From: Parachlamydiaceae bacterium
GTDB taxonomy: Bacteria > Chlamydiota > Chlamydiia > Chlamydiales > Parachlamydiaceae
Length of the DNA stretch: 5,594 nt
NCBI GenBank assembly: GCA_013817115.1
Contig: JACDDG010000181.1
Coordinates: 1-5,594, forward strand
Direction: 5' to 3'
Numbering within the stretch: the first letter of the stretch is position 1; each line of letters starts with the position of its first letter. The notes under the pieces are model-generated. The model searched no databases. It had not been told where the DNA came from and saw only the letters and a program-made list of their open reading frames with translations. The translations under genes were made by a program, and so were the position numbers. Below are positions 1-5,594 of this stretch, one piece after another.

Positions 1-523
1 TTGCAGCCTCGCATAATTCATTTTCTAGCTCGCCGTAAATCATATTTTGTCCAATTGGCACTTTTGCTACGCGTATCATATCTCCGGCATCCATTTTCCT
101 TACCATCTGCATGATCGTAACCCCCGATTCTTCTTCTCCACCAATAATAGCGCGTTGAATAGGAGCAGCCCCTCTATACTTCGGCAAAATACTTGCATGG
201 ACATTGATACACCCGAGACGAGGCATATCCAAAAGATGCTGTTTAATGATCTCACCATAGGCCACGACCACAAATAGATCTGCATCAAACTGAGCTAGCG
301 TAGGCGCAAAATCAGGTGCTGAAACGAATTCTGGTTGAAAAAGAGGGATATTTGGTGCGTAAAGAAGTGCTGTTTCTTTTACGGCCGGAAAAAGAGGCTC
401 TTTGGAACGTCCTTGAGGTTTATCTGGCTTTGTAATAATAGCAACAATTGAAAAACCCTGCTCTAAGAGCACTTTAAGAAGCTTCGCCGCAAACGGCGGG
501 GTTCCGAAAAAAACAACTTTCAT
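1..523 (-). CDS. fmt: Methionyl-tRNA formyltransferase, N-terminal part (cut by window edge)
   Basis: Formylates the amino group of methionine on initiator tRNA, using 10-formyltetrahydrofolate, in the cytoplasm. I translated the minus strand from the ATG at 523-521. It gives MKVVFFGTPPFAAKLL and stays open for 174 codons to the window edge. The family is usually about 310-320 residues, so the rest of the catalytic domain and the tRNA-binding C-terminal domain lie outside. Visible hallmarks are the FFGTPPFA nucleotide-fold start (residues 5-12), the NVHASILPKYRGAAPIQ segment (107-123), and GVTIMQM followed by DAGD (134-148). The expected catalytic trio is N107, H109 and D145. An AAAGGA ribosome binding site eight bases upstream supports this start. 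The gene overlaps the end of the efflux channel gene by 50 bases in another frame. It is probably read from the efflux operon, though a nearer promoter is not excluded. Identification is secure. Confidence 0.96.
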   Translation of the reverse strand, partial: MKVVFFGTPPFAAKLLKVLLEQGFSIVAIITKPDKPQGRSKEPLFPAVKETALLYAPNIPLFQPEFVSAPDFAPTLAQFDADLFVVVAYGEIIKQHLLDMPRLGCINVHASILPKYRGAAPIQRAIIGGEEESGVTIMQMVRKMDAGDMIRVAKVPIGQNMIYGELENELCEAA

Positions 524-2012
524 CTTTTGATTCCTTTATAATTCTACCCCCCAGGGCTTGAAATAGAGCGGCTGTGTCCGCAAGGCGTGCTACTTGTGAC
601 TCCGCTAGCTTAAGAAGCGAACGTTCATATTGGCGTCTTGCGTCAAGCATGGCTACATAACTTACGCCACCAAGATTAAACTGTTGAGTCGTAATGTTTA
701 ATGTTTCCTGATTTCTTTCTGCCGCTTCAGTATAAACCTTGAGCTCTTCGGCGTCAAATTGTAATGCAGTTAAAACGTCAGCAACATTCTGAAATGATTG
801 TAGAACAGTATGAAAATAATCGGCTGCAGCTTTATCAAACGCTGCAATAGCGGCCTGTCGTTTAGCAATGAGTTCCCCTCCGTGAAAAATAGGCTGCGTC
901 AGAGATGCTCCTAAAGATGCTATCCATGCATGGAAGTTGAATATGGGATCTCCGTCTATAACTAACGGCCCATAACTAGCTGATAAAGCGAGCTGAGGAA
1001 AAAAGTTAGAGATGGCAACTCCGACATTAGCAGTTGTTTCGTGCAGTTTAGCTTCAGCGACGAGAATATCCGGTCGATTACGAACTAGTTCGGAAGGAAA
1101 ACTTAAAGGCAGTTCTGTTGGCAGAATAAAGTCTTCTAAGTAAAATTTCGGAAGTCCGCATTCTTCTTGTGGAAATAGCCCTGCATACACAGCTAGCTGA
1201 TTTCGTGTCTGGATGAGCATTTTTTCGATAGAAGGGAGATTATTTCCTTTTGTCTGTGCAAGCTGCCCCTGCTGAGCAATCACATCAAGTTTCGCAACCC
1301 CTCCGATTTGAAATTGTTTATCGGTGATGGAAAGTTGAGCTTCTTCCAGAGCAACGGTTGCTAGATAAATATCTCTTTGCTTTCGCAATAAAGCCTCTTT
1401 GAACACAGTTGTTATAACGTTAGCAGCTAATGTTAAATGCGCAGCTTGTAGTCTATACGCCTGTGCATCGACCGTTGCTTTCGAGGCTTCAATCATCCTT
1501 CTGGTTGAGCCGAAAATATCAAAGTTGTATGTGACATCAACTGAAGCGTTATAAAGTCTAAGCAGATTAATTTCAGGAATGAGAATCTGAGGCTGAGTTC
1601 CTTTTAGGGATCGATGCGAAATAAAATAATCTGCGGCAGACGCATTTAAGTCTACTTGCGGAAATTGCAAGACTCCCCTCTTTGCGTGAAAATTTTCAAT
1701 CGCTTGCAAAAGGGTAGCTTCAGCTGCAGTGATTGTTGGGCTGGCGGAAAGGACTTGAAGAACAACTTGATTCAATTTTTCGGAATTAAAAAGATACCAC
1801 CAATTGTAAGGAACTTCCTGACCATACGCAAAAACTTGAGCTTCCCCCGCAAAGACCGGAGCGCTCACAGTTTGTTCCGGTAAGGAATTTGCGGTATATG
1901 TCTCGAATCCCGGAGCACTGGGGGGCATAAAATTTGGTCCGACCGAACAACTCGAGAAAATTAAAGTTCCTACTGCAATTCCAAAAATTAGTCTAAGGTT
2001 TTGTGGTAACAT
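474..2012 (-). CDS. NodT/OprM-type outer-membrane efflux channel lipoprotein (TolC family)
   Basis: Forms the outer-membrane exit duct of a tripartite efflux pump, expected to be a trimer of beta-barrel plus alpha-helical tunnel. The 512-residue product starts with a signal peptide and a lipobox ending at C22, followed by SVGPNF, the typical C-x-V-G-P start of NodT/OprM lipoproteins. Further family marks are the YNFDIFG segment (162-168), ELVRNRPDILVAEAKL (308-323), LTQPIFHGG (371-379) and the C-terminal alanine-rich helices ending ALFQALGG. The two halves fit the internally duplicated outer-membrane efflux fold. The ATG at 2012 has an AGGGG ribosome binding site and overlaps the permease end by 25 bases. 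The last roughly 23 residues (from R490) have no counterpart in the usual family ending and overlap fmt. They follow a six-G tract at 547-552 where one extra G would create an immediate TAG, so the natural end may be at 544. Family assignment is secure; the C-terminal end is doubtful. Confidence 0.94.
   Translation of the reverse strand: MLPQNLRLIFGIAVGTLIFSSCSVGPNFMPPSAPGFETYTANSLPEQTVSAPVFAGEAQVFAYGQEVPYNWWYLFNSEKLNQVVLQVLSASPTITAAEATLLQAIENFHAKRGVLQFPQVDLNASAADYFISHRSLKGTQPQILIPEINLLRLYNASVDVTYNFDIFGSTRRMIEASKATVDAQAYRLQAAHLTLAANVITTVFKEALLRKQRDIYLATVALEEAQLSITDKQFQIGGVAKLDVIAQQGQLAQTKGNNLPSIEKMLIQTRNQLAVYAGLFPQEECGLPKFYLEDFILPTELPLSFPSELVRNRPDILVAEAKLHETTANVGVAISNFFPQLALSASYGPLVIDGDPIFNFHAWIASLGASLTQPIFHGGELIAKRQAAIAAFDKAAADYFHTVLQSFQNVADVLTALQFDAEELKVYTEAAERNQETLNITTQQFNLGGVSYVAMLDARRQYERSLLKLAESQVARLADTAALFQALGGRIIKESKDESCFFRNPAVCGEAS
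532..537 (-). promoter_or_regulatory. Ribosome binding site of fmt
   Basis: On the minus strand this reads AAAGGA, eight bases before the fmt ATG at 523. It lies inside the last codons of the upstream channel gene. Its good match and spacing support the chosen fmt start and indicate that fmt translation can begin independently of the overlapping upstream frame. Confidence 0.7.
547..552 (-). other. Six-G homopolymer at a possible frameshift near the end of the channel gene
   Basis: On the minus strand the codons are CTG GGG GGT AGA (Leu-Gly-Gly-Arg). With one extra G the frame becomes CTG GGG GGG TAG, ending the protein directly after the family-typical Ala-Leu-Gly-Gly. The gene would then stop at 544, 20 bases before the fmt ATG, with the fmt ribosome binding site in the gap. 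This may be a true one-base loss, a slippage site or a sequence error. Confidence 0.5.
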
Positions 2013-3133
2013 TTAACCCCTATAATCATCATGACAATACTAAACACCAGCAAAGGCCAAATATTTGGCCACGAATCGACAAAACCATTCCCTTTTAATA
2101 AAATACCGCGAGCTATACGCATAAAATACGTCAAAGGTAAAAGATTGCCCAGGAATTGCGCCCAATCGGGCATTCCTCTAAAAGGGAACATAAATCCTGA
2201 GAGCAAAATGGAAGGCAATTGAATAAAAACTGCCATTTGAATCGCTTGCATCTGACTTCTAGCAAAAGAAGACAGAGTAATGCCTAACATCAAATTTCCC
2301 GTAATAAAGAGAAGAATGACAGCATATAGCAATCCTAAATTGCCAAGAAAAGGGACATTAAAAAGTAGTCGCGCTGCAATAAGAATCAAAGTGGCTTGAA
2401 TTAACCCGATCACTACATAGGGAATAATTTTTCCTGTGATGACTTCTAATGACTTTACAGGCATTGAAAGCAAATTTTCCATTGTTCCCCGCTCGCGCTC
2501 ACGCGTTATTGCAACAGCGGTCATCATCACAAGCGTCATGGTCAAAATGGTTCCCATTAATCCTGGCACAATGTTGTATGAAGTGATATTTTCCGGATTA
2601 AACATTTTATGCGTAACAACCTGATAAGGAGCGCTTTTTTGGGTAATTAAGCTTTGTAATGGCCCTTTAAAATCTCGATAAATTACAGCAGAGACAATAT
2701 TCCCGAGAGCAGCTGTAGCATTTCCGATCGCAATAGGGTCTGTAGCATCAGCCTCTACAAGTATTTTTGGGTGCTCTTCCCTCAACAATTTACGCGTAAA
2801 ATCAGCCGGAATAGAAACAATAAATTGAATGTCGCCTTTTTTAAGAGCACGAAGGGCGCTCGCTTCATCGCGATAGTTTTCTTCAAAATGAAAATAATTA
2901 GAATATTTCATTGCAGATAAAAAACTGCGCGTAAAAGTACTTGAATCACCAGAAACTATGGCTGTAGGGAGCTGTTTAGGGTCTGTGTTGATGGCATAGC
3001 CAAATAACAACAGTTGAATAATAGGAAGGCCTACAATCATTGCAAAAGTTAAACGATCGCGTTTTAGCTGGATAAATTCTTTGACTAAGATGCCCCACCA
3101 ACGTGAAAATGAAAGAATTAGAATATTATTCAC
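1988..3133 (-). CDS. ABC-2 type transporter permease (YbhR/YbhS-like)
   Basis: Inner-membrane subunit of the exporter, 381 residues, close to the usual length for this family. Layout: a cytoplasmic N-terminal amphipathic stretch with KEFIQLKRDR (18-27); membrane segment 1 at about 30-49; a large periplasmic domain (about 50-185); then five hydrophobic segments at about 187-210, 233-257, 265-288, 297-318 and 355-376. The conserved ABC-2 loop RERERGTMENLLSMP (211-225) follows segment 2, and LSGFMFPFRGMP (311-322) is another family signature. The start is GTG at 3133-3131, with GAGG four bases upstream, and overlaps the ATPase stop by eight bases (GTGAATAA). This start gives the N terminus expected for the family. 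There is a single permease gene, unlike the two in ybhFSR-type operons, so a homodimer is the simplest model. The transported substrate cannot be told. Confidence 0.93.
   Translation of the reverse strand: MNNILILSFSRWWGILVKEFIQLKRDRLTFAMIVGLPIIQLLLFGYAINTDPKQLPTAIVSGDSSTFTRSFLSAMKYSNYFHFEENYRDEASALRALKKGDIQFIVSIPADFTRKLLREEHPKILVEADATDPIAIGNATAALGNIVSAVIYRDFKGPLQSLITQKSAPYQVVTHKMFNPENITSYNIVPGLMGTILTMTLVMMTAVAITRERERGTMENLLSMPVKSLEVITGKIIPYVVIGLIQATLILIAARLLFNVPFLGNLGLLYAVILLFITGNLMLGITLSSFARSQMQAIQMAVFIQLPSILLSGFMFPFRGMPDWAQFLGNLLPLTYFMRIARGILLKGNGFVDSWPNIWPLLVFSIVMMIIGVKCYHKTLD
2017..2021 (-). promoter_or_regulatory. Ribosome binding site of the outer-membrane channel gene
   Basis: Reads AGGGG on the minus strand, four bases before the ATG at 2012 and inside the last codons of the permease gene. 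It supports a start that puts the lipobox cysteine at residue 22. Confidence 0.65.
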
Positions 3134-4052
3134 TCTGCCTCGAATTTGCTTCCATCAAATGAACAAAAACATCTTCTAAACTTGTATCTATTGGCCCCAT
3201 GTCAAATTTCCACTTCTGTTTAAGTTCTTGGAGCGTATTATTCAGCAATTCGGCATGAACTCCACTGACGTGCAACGTATTTCCAAAATGAAGCGTCTGG
3301 TCAACTCCAGGAAGACCTTTCAAGGCCTCCGAAAATTTCATGAGATTTCCATCGCGGATGACAAATGTCGCAATTTTTTCACGTTCTACGACTTCTTTTG
3401 GCGTACCCTGAGCCATGAGCTTTCCGCCAAAAATATAAGCAAGTTTATGGCAACGTTCTGCTTCGTCCATATAATGTGTGCTGACCAGTACTGAAATTCC
3501 TCTGTCTGCAAGCTTATAGAGCTCTTCCCAAAAATCGCGTCTGGCTTGGGGATCTACTCCGGCAGTAGGTTCATCCAGCAAAAGTAATTTGGGCTCGTGC
3601 AACATACATGCAGCCAAAGCCATACGCTGTTTCCATCCGCCGGACAAATTGCCAACTAACTGTGAAGCATTTTTTTCCAGACCTAACATATGGAGGGCTC
3701 TATCGATGCGCTCTTTCCGATTATCCAAATTATACATGCAGGCAACAAAATTAAAGTTTTCGCGAATGGTTAGATCTTCCCACATGGAGAAACGCTGCGT
3801 CATATAACCGACGTGAATTTTTATCTCTTCACTTTGATTAATGATGTCATACCCAAGACAAGTGCCAGTACCTGAATCCGGAGTCAATAGCCCACACATC
3901 ATACGAATTGTCGTTGTTTTCCCACTGCCATTGGGCCCTAAAAATCCAAAGATTTCTCCGTAACTAACTTGCATGGAAACATCGCGCACAACATGCCTGC
4001 CATCGAAACTTTTGTTGAGTTTTTTTACATCAATAGCGTATTGATTATCCAT
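3126..4052 (-). CDS. ABC-2 transporter ATP-binding protein (YbhF/CcmA-like)
   Basis: Cytoplasmic ATPase that powers the neighbouring permease; expected to act as a dimer. I place the start at the ATG at 4052, giving 308 residues beginning MDNQYAIDVKKLNKSFDG. The open frame extends to an ATG at 4121, but the extra 23 residues are Cys/Arg/Trp-rich, lie out of frame over the adaptor gene and precede the normal ABC start. Motifs in order: Walker A GPNGSGKTT (39-47), Q-loop Q86, signature LSGGWKQR (136-143), Walker B LLLLDEP (156-162) with catalytic E161, D-loop GVDP (165-168) and H-loop H193 in STHYMDEAE. The Trp in LSGGW replaces the common Gln but is usual in the YbhF-like exporter group. The C-terminal 220-308 region is the accessory domain common in ABC-2 ATPases. 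It overlaps the adaptor stop by eight bases (ATGGATAA). There is only one nucleotide-binding domain, whereas E. coli YbhF has two. Confidence 0.95.
   Translation of the reverse strand: MDNQYAIDVKKLNKSFDGRHVVRDVSMQVSYGEIFGFLGPNGSGKTTTIRMMCGLLTPDSGTGTCLGYDIINQSEEIKIHVGYMTQRFSMWEDLTIRENFNFVACMYNLDNRKERIDRALHMLGLEKNASQLVGNLSGGWKQRMALAACMLHEPKLLLLDEPTAGVDPQARRDFWEELYKLADRGISVLVSTHYMDEAERCHKLAYIFGGKLMAQGTPKEVVEREKIATFVIRDGNLMKFSEALKGLPGVDQTLHFGNTLHVSGVHAELLNNTLQELKQKWKFDMGPIDTSLEDVFVHLMEANSRQSE
3138..3141 (-). promoter_or_regulatory. Ribosome binding site of the permease gene (GTG start)
   Basis: Reads GAGG on the minus strand, four bases before the GTG at 3133. Spacing is short, but together with the overlap with the ATPase stop codon it decides for the GTG start rather than a downstream ATG. 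Confidence 0.5.
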
Positions 4053-5010
4053 GTAAAAATACCGCCACCGGCAATCCTGGATGCATTGAGACGCTTTCTT
4101 CGGATTTAAAGACAGCTTCAATCATAAAAACCAATTTTGATCGTGTTTCGTTGCTAAAGATAATTGGTGGGGTGTACTCTGCATGAGGAGAAATATAAGA
4201 AATTGTTGCATTTATGCCTTTGGGGCATCCGTCGCAATTAACTTCTACTTCTTGACCAATTCGCAGCCCCCCTACCATGACTTCCGGCACAAAAAAACGC
4301 ACTTTGATATTTTCAGGTGGTAGAAGAACAATAACAGGACGTCCTGCGCTAACAAATTCGCCCTTAACATAGAGAGTATCAAAAACAAAACCACTTTGAG
4401 GGGTACTTAGTGTTTTTTGTGACAGTCTCCAACGAGCCTGACTCAGGCTAGCTTCGGCAGCTTTGGCATCAGCGACTTGAGCAAATCGTTGGTCTTGTCG
4501 GCCTTCAAGCTGCCCGGATTCCAATGTTGCCCTCAGTTCTGCAAGTTTCCCGCGGGAGCTTTGCAGAGTTGTCCTTGCTCGATCAAATTGTGATTGGGAG
4601 ATAGCCCCGATATTGTATTGCTTTTCATCACGTGCAAATTCTAGTTCTGCTAACTTCTCAGAGGCTACAGCCTGGTCAAGTTGCCCGCGAAACACATCTA
4701 ACTCCTCTGGCCTTTTCCCTTTTTTAAGGTCAGCAAATTTAAATTGTGCAGATTGCAACCTAGCTTCTGCCTCAGCCACTTGATCCGCTTCGTTGGCATG
4801 ATCTAAAATAAATAAGAGAGTTCCAGTATCAACATTTTGTCCGCGTTTTACCGCAAGCTCTTCCAGAGTTCCTGCAAATGGAGAAGCAACATAGAGATAC
4901 TCTGCTTCAATATATCCCTGAAAGCTGTCTCTTTCATTAGATTTGCATCCGCTCAGCAAATGGGAGAATAGTAATAATAAAAGGGCTGCATAAATTTTTT
5001 TTCTAAACAT
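4045..5010 (-). CDS. HlyD/YbhG-family periplasmic adaptor lipoprotein (membrane fusion protein)
   Basis: Links the inner-membrane ABC transporter to the outer-membrane channel across the periplasm; expected to form a hexameric ring. The 321-residue product has a signal peptide (K4-K5, hydrophobic 7-20) and a clean lipobox LSGC with the lipidated cysteine at 22. Next come the first half of a lipoyl-like domain (about 32-70, GYIEAEYLYVASPFAG), a charged alpha-helical coiled-coil hairpin (about 74-196), the second lipoyl half (about 197-230, with STPQSGFV) and a beta-barrel domain (about 231-320). Near the hairpin turn, R127 and S138 keep the spacing of the R-x3-L-x6-S tip motif known from AcrA/MacA, but Q131 stands where Leu is usual. 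The start ATG at 5010-5008 has only a weak ribosome binding site (GAAG, seven bases upstream). It is the first gene of the operon. Family is secure; substrate unknown. Confidence 0.93.
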   Translation of the reverse strand: MFRKKIYAALLLLLFSHLLSGCKSNERDSFQGYIEAEYLYVASPFAGTLEELAVKRGQNVDTGTLLFILDHANEADQVAEAEARLQSAQFKFADLKKGKRPEELDVFRGQLDQAVASEKLAELEFARDEKQYNIGAISQSQFDRARTTLQSSRGKLAELRATLESGQLEGRQDQRFAQVADAKAAEASLSQARWRLSQKTLSTPQSGFVFDTLYVKGEFVSAGRPVIVLLPPENIKVRFFVPEVMVGGLRIGQEVEVNCDGCPKGINATISYISPHAEYTPPIIFSNETRSKLVFMIEAVFKSEESVSMHPGLPVAVFLHG

Positions 5011-5046
5011 AATAGCACTTCATCCGTAATTAAAATCTCATGCTGC

Positions 5047-5075
5047 AGCTTAGCCTCAATCCGCTACATTATCAA
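5047..5075 (-). promoter_or_regulatory. Possible sigma70-like promoter of the efflux operon
   Basis: On the minus strand a -35 like TTGATA (5075-5070, five of six consensus bases) is followed after exactly 17 bases by TAAGCT (5052-5047). The second box matches consensus only at the first, second and sixth positions. It lies 37 bases before the adaptor start, a normal distance. This is the best candidate I see in the leader, but the -10 is weak, and promoter rules may differ in this organism. Confidence 0.35.
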
Positions 5076-5185
5076 GATTTTTTTGCATTTGATCCTATTC
5101 ATTACCTACTAACGCTGTCGGAGCTTCTTGGGCCTGCAACATGCTTTTGGGCGCTGCTCGTAAGCAAAGTTTCAGCTTGATATGG

Positions 5186-5347
5186 TATACCGAAGTGCGT
5201 TCAAATTTTGGTTTTTGGCAAAAAGAAAGCTCCAGAAATTAAGCGATCAAAAACGATCCCATATTATAATATTGGGTTGTTTTTGATCGCTTAATCTCGG
5301 GGCTTTCTCAAAGCCAAAAAGCCAAAATTTGAACGCACTTCGGTATA
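5186..5347. repeat. 162-base near-perfect palindrome, possible MITE or dispersed palindromic element
   Basis: The two halves are inverted copies around a centre near 5266. Outer arms of 26 bases are identical (5186-5211 and 5322-5347, starting TATACCGAAGTGCG). Next come identical TTTTTGGC blocks (5212-5219 and 5313-5320), a diverged stretch containing AGAAAGC in both arms, and identical 17-base inner arms (5238-5254 and 5279-5295, ATTAAGCGATCAAAAAC). The centre (5258-5276) is the AT-rich CCCATATTATAATATTGGG, itself nearly palindromic. Similarity stops sharply outside TATACC/GGTATA, so the ends are well defined. TA at both tips would fit insertion at a TA site, as with IS630/Tc1-mariner-type MITEs, but this is inference. 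It encodes no transposase. A transcript would fold into a long hairpin and could also act as a transcription block. Confidence 0.8.
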
Positions 5348-5548
5348 AATCCTTTGTTTAGGGTTGCGATACCAGATGTGTTGGCTTGGGCGAGGTTCTC
5401 TATGGGAGCGGTAACGCCAATCGGAGGAGTTATCTGTTATCGAGTGGCTACTTTTTGCTATTAGTGTGTATCCATTTCTATTATCAATTAATTCAAATAG
5501 CCAGCAATTGTGGGCGAATGTAATTTCCGAGAGGAAATTGGTAGAATT
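5291..5548 (-). pseudogene. Unrecognised 85-codon open frame without a start codon, possible gene relic
   Basis: The minus frame from 5548 to the TAA at 5293-5291 is open for 85 codons but has no ATG. The codon just before it is TAA (5551-5549), and four codons further upstream is an in-frame ATG that makes only MTFF before that stop. The peptide contains CWLFELIDNRNGYTLIAKSS and, further on, QHIWYRNPKQRIY. It then enters the palindrome, reading TEVRSNFGF, and ends inside it. I do not recognise a family. No ribosome binding site is seen at the upstream ATG. It may be the worn end of a gene truncated by the palindrome, part of a larger repeated unit, or chance. A shorter open frame also exists on the opposite strand (to a stop near 5462). 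Confidence 0.2.
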
Positions 5549-5594
5549 TTAAAAAAATGTCATTTTGGGGAAGAGAAAATGTAAATAATAATTT

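Larger units (their letters stand above)
5011..5594. other. Gene-poor region upstream of the efflux operon
   Basis: No convincing intact gene is present in these 584 bases. From left to right it holds the operon leader with a possible promoter (5047-5075), about 110 bases with no assignable feature (5076-5185), the large palindrome (5186-5347), the start-less open frame on the minus strand (5291-5548), and an AT-rich end with a small 7-base-stem inverted repeat at 5522-5539. I see no tRNA, rRNA or CRISPR array and no clear factor-independent terminator with a T-run. Confidence 0.6.

Noticed and set aside
136..144. LSGGW instead of LSGGQ in the ATPase signature (residue numbers given), considered as a damaged motif.
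   Set aside because: Trp at this position is usual among YbhF-like ABC-2 exporter ATPases, and all other catalytic motifs are intact.
47..277. Plus-strand open frame opposite fmt, and similar plus-strand frames opposite the efflux genes.
   Set aside because: They are antisense to clearly conserved genes and show no recognisable protein features.
2055..2070. Perfect 16-base palindrome GGCCAAATATTTGGCC, which resembles an operator.
   Set aside because: It lies inside the permease coding region, where the codons for a Trp-Pro-Asn-Ile-Trp-Pro stretch produce it naturally. There is no promoter context, so chance is more likely.
4053..4121. Longer ATPase start at the ATG at 4121 adding 23 residues.
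   Set aside because: The extension overlaps the adaptor gene by 77 bases and has unlikely composition. The ATG at 4052 matches the usual N terminus of the family and the eight-base coupling overlap.
5186..5347. Palindrome considered as an ordinary rho-independent terminator or a CRISPR repeat.
   Set aside because: It is far longer than a terminator stem, lacks a following T-run, and there are no spaced direct repeats as in a CRISPR array.
5402..5464. Short plus-strand frame MGAVTPIGGVICYRVATFCY with GIN-PLFRV upstream.
   Set aside because: Only about 20 codons from the ATG, no ribosome binding site, and it overlaps a longer open frame on the other strand. Neither is recognisable.
5522..5539. 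Small inverted repeat AATTTCC-GAGA-GGAAATT, considered as a terminator.
   Set aside because: The stem is short and AT-rich, with no T-run after it on either strand. It also lies in the start-less open frame. Not enough to call.

Overview
The window looks like a moderately AT-rich Gram-negative chromosome segment. Two proteins with lipoprotein signal peptides (a periplasmic adaptor and a TolC/NodT-type outer-membrane channel) imply a double membrane. The taxon cannot be fixed from the sequence. My impression from gene content and the palindromic intergenic repeat is a host-associated lineage such as environmental Chlamydiae (Parachlamydiales) or a Legionella/Coxiella-like gammaproteobacterium, held with low confidence.

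All five clear genes lie on the minus strand, so transcription runs from right to left. From about 5010 down to 1 the order is: HlyD/YbhG-type adaptor lipoprotein (5010-4045), ABC-2 ATPase (4052-3126), ABC-2 permease (3133-1988, GTG start), NodT-type outer-membrane efflux lipoprotein (2012-474), and the N-terminal 174 codons of methionyl-tRNA formyltransferase fmt (523 to 1, cut by the window edge). Every junction overlaps (8, 8, 25 and 50 bases), so this is very probably one operon with coupled translation. A plausible sigma70-like promoter sits at 5047-5075.

The first four genes make a complete one-operon tripartite ABC efflux pump. The ATPase and permease form the inner-membrane engine (each probably dimeric), the adaptor bridges the periplasm, and the channel crosses the outer membrane. 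The substrate cannot be read from the sequence. The housekeeping gene fmt follows with its own strong ribosome binding site.

Two things stand out. First, the channel gene runs past its usual family end into fmt. A six-G tract lies just where one more G would give a stop codon directly after the family-typical Ala-Leu-Gly-Gly end, leaving a tidy gap before fmt. This suggests a frameshift, a slippage site or a sequence error. Second, the gene-poor right end (5011-5594) holds a 162-base near-perfect palindrome (5186-5347) with 26-base identical outer arms ending in TATACC/GGTATA, which looks like a MITE or other dispersed palindromic element. Open frames from both flanks run into it and read the same peptide, YTEVRSNFGF. 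To its right is an 85-codon start-less open frame that may be a gene relic.
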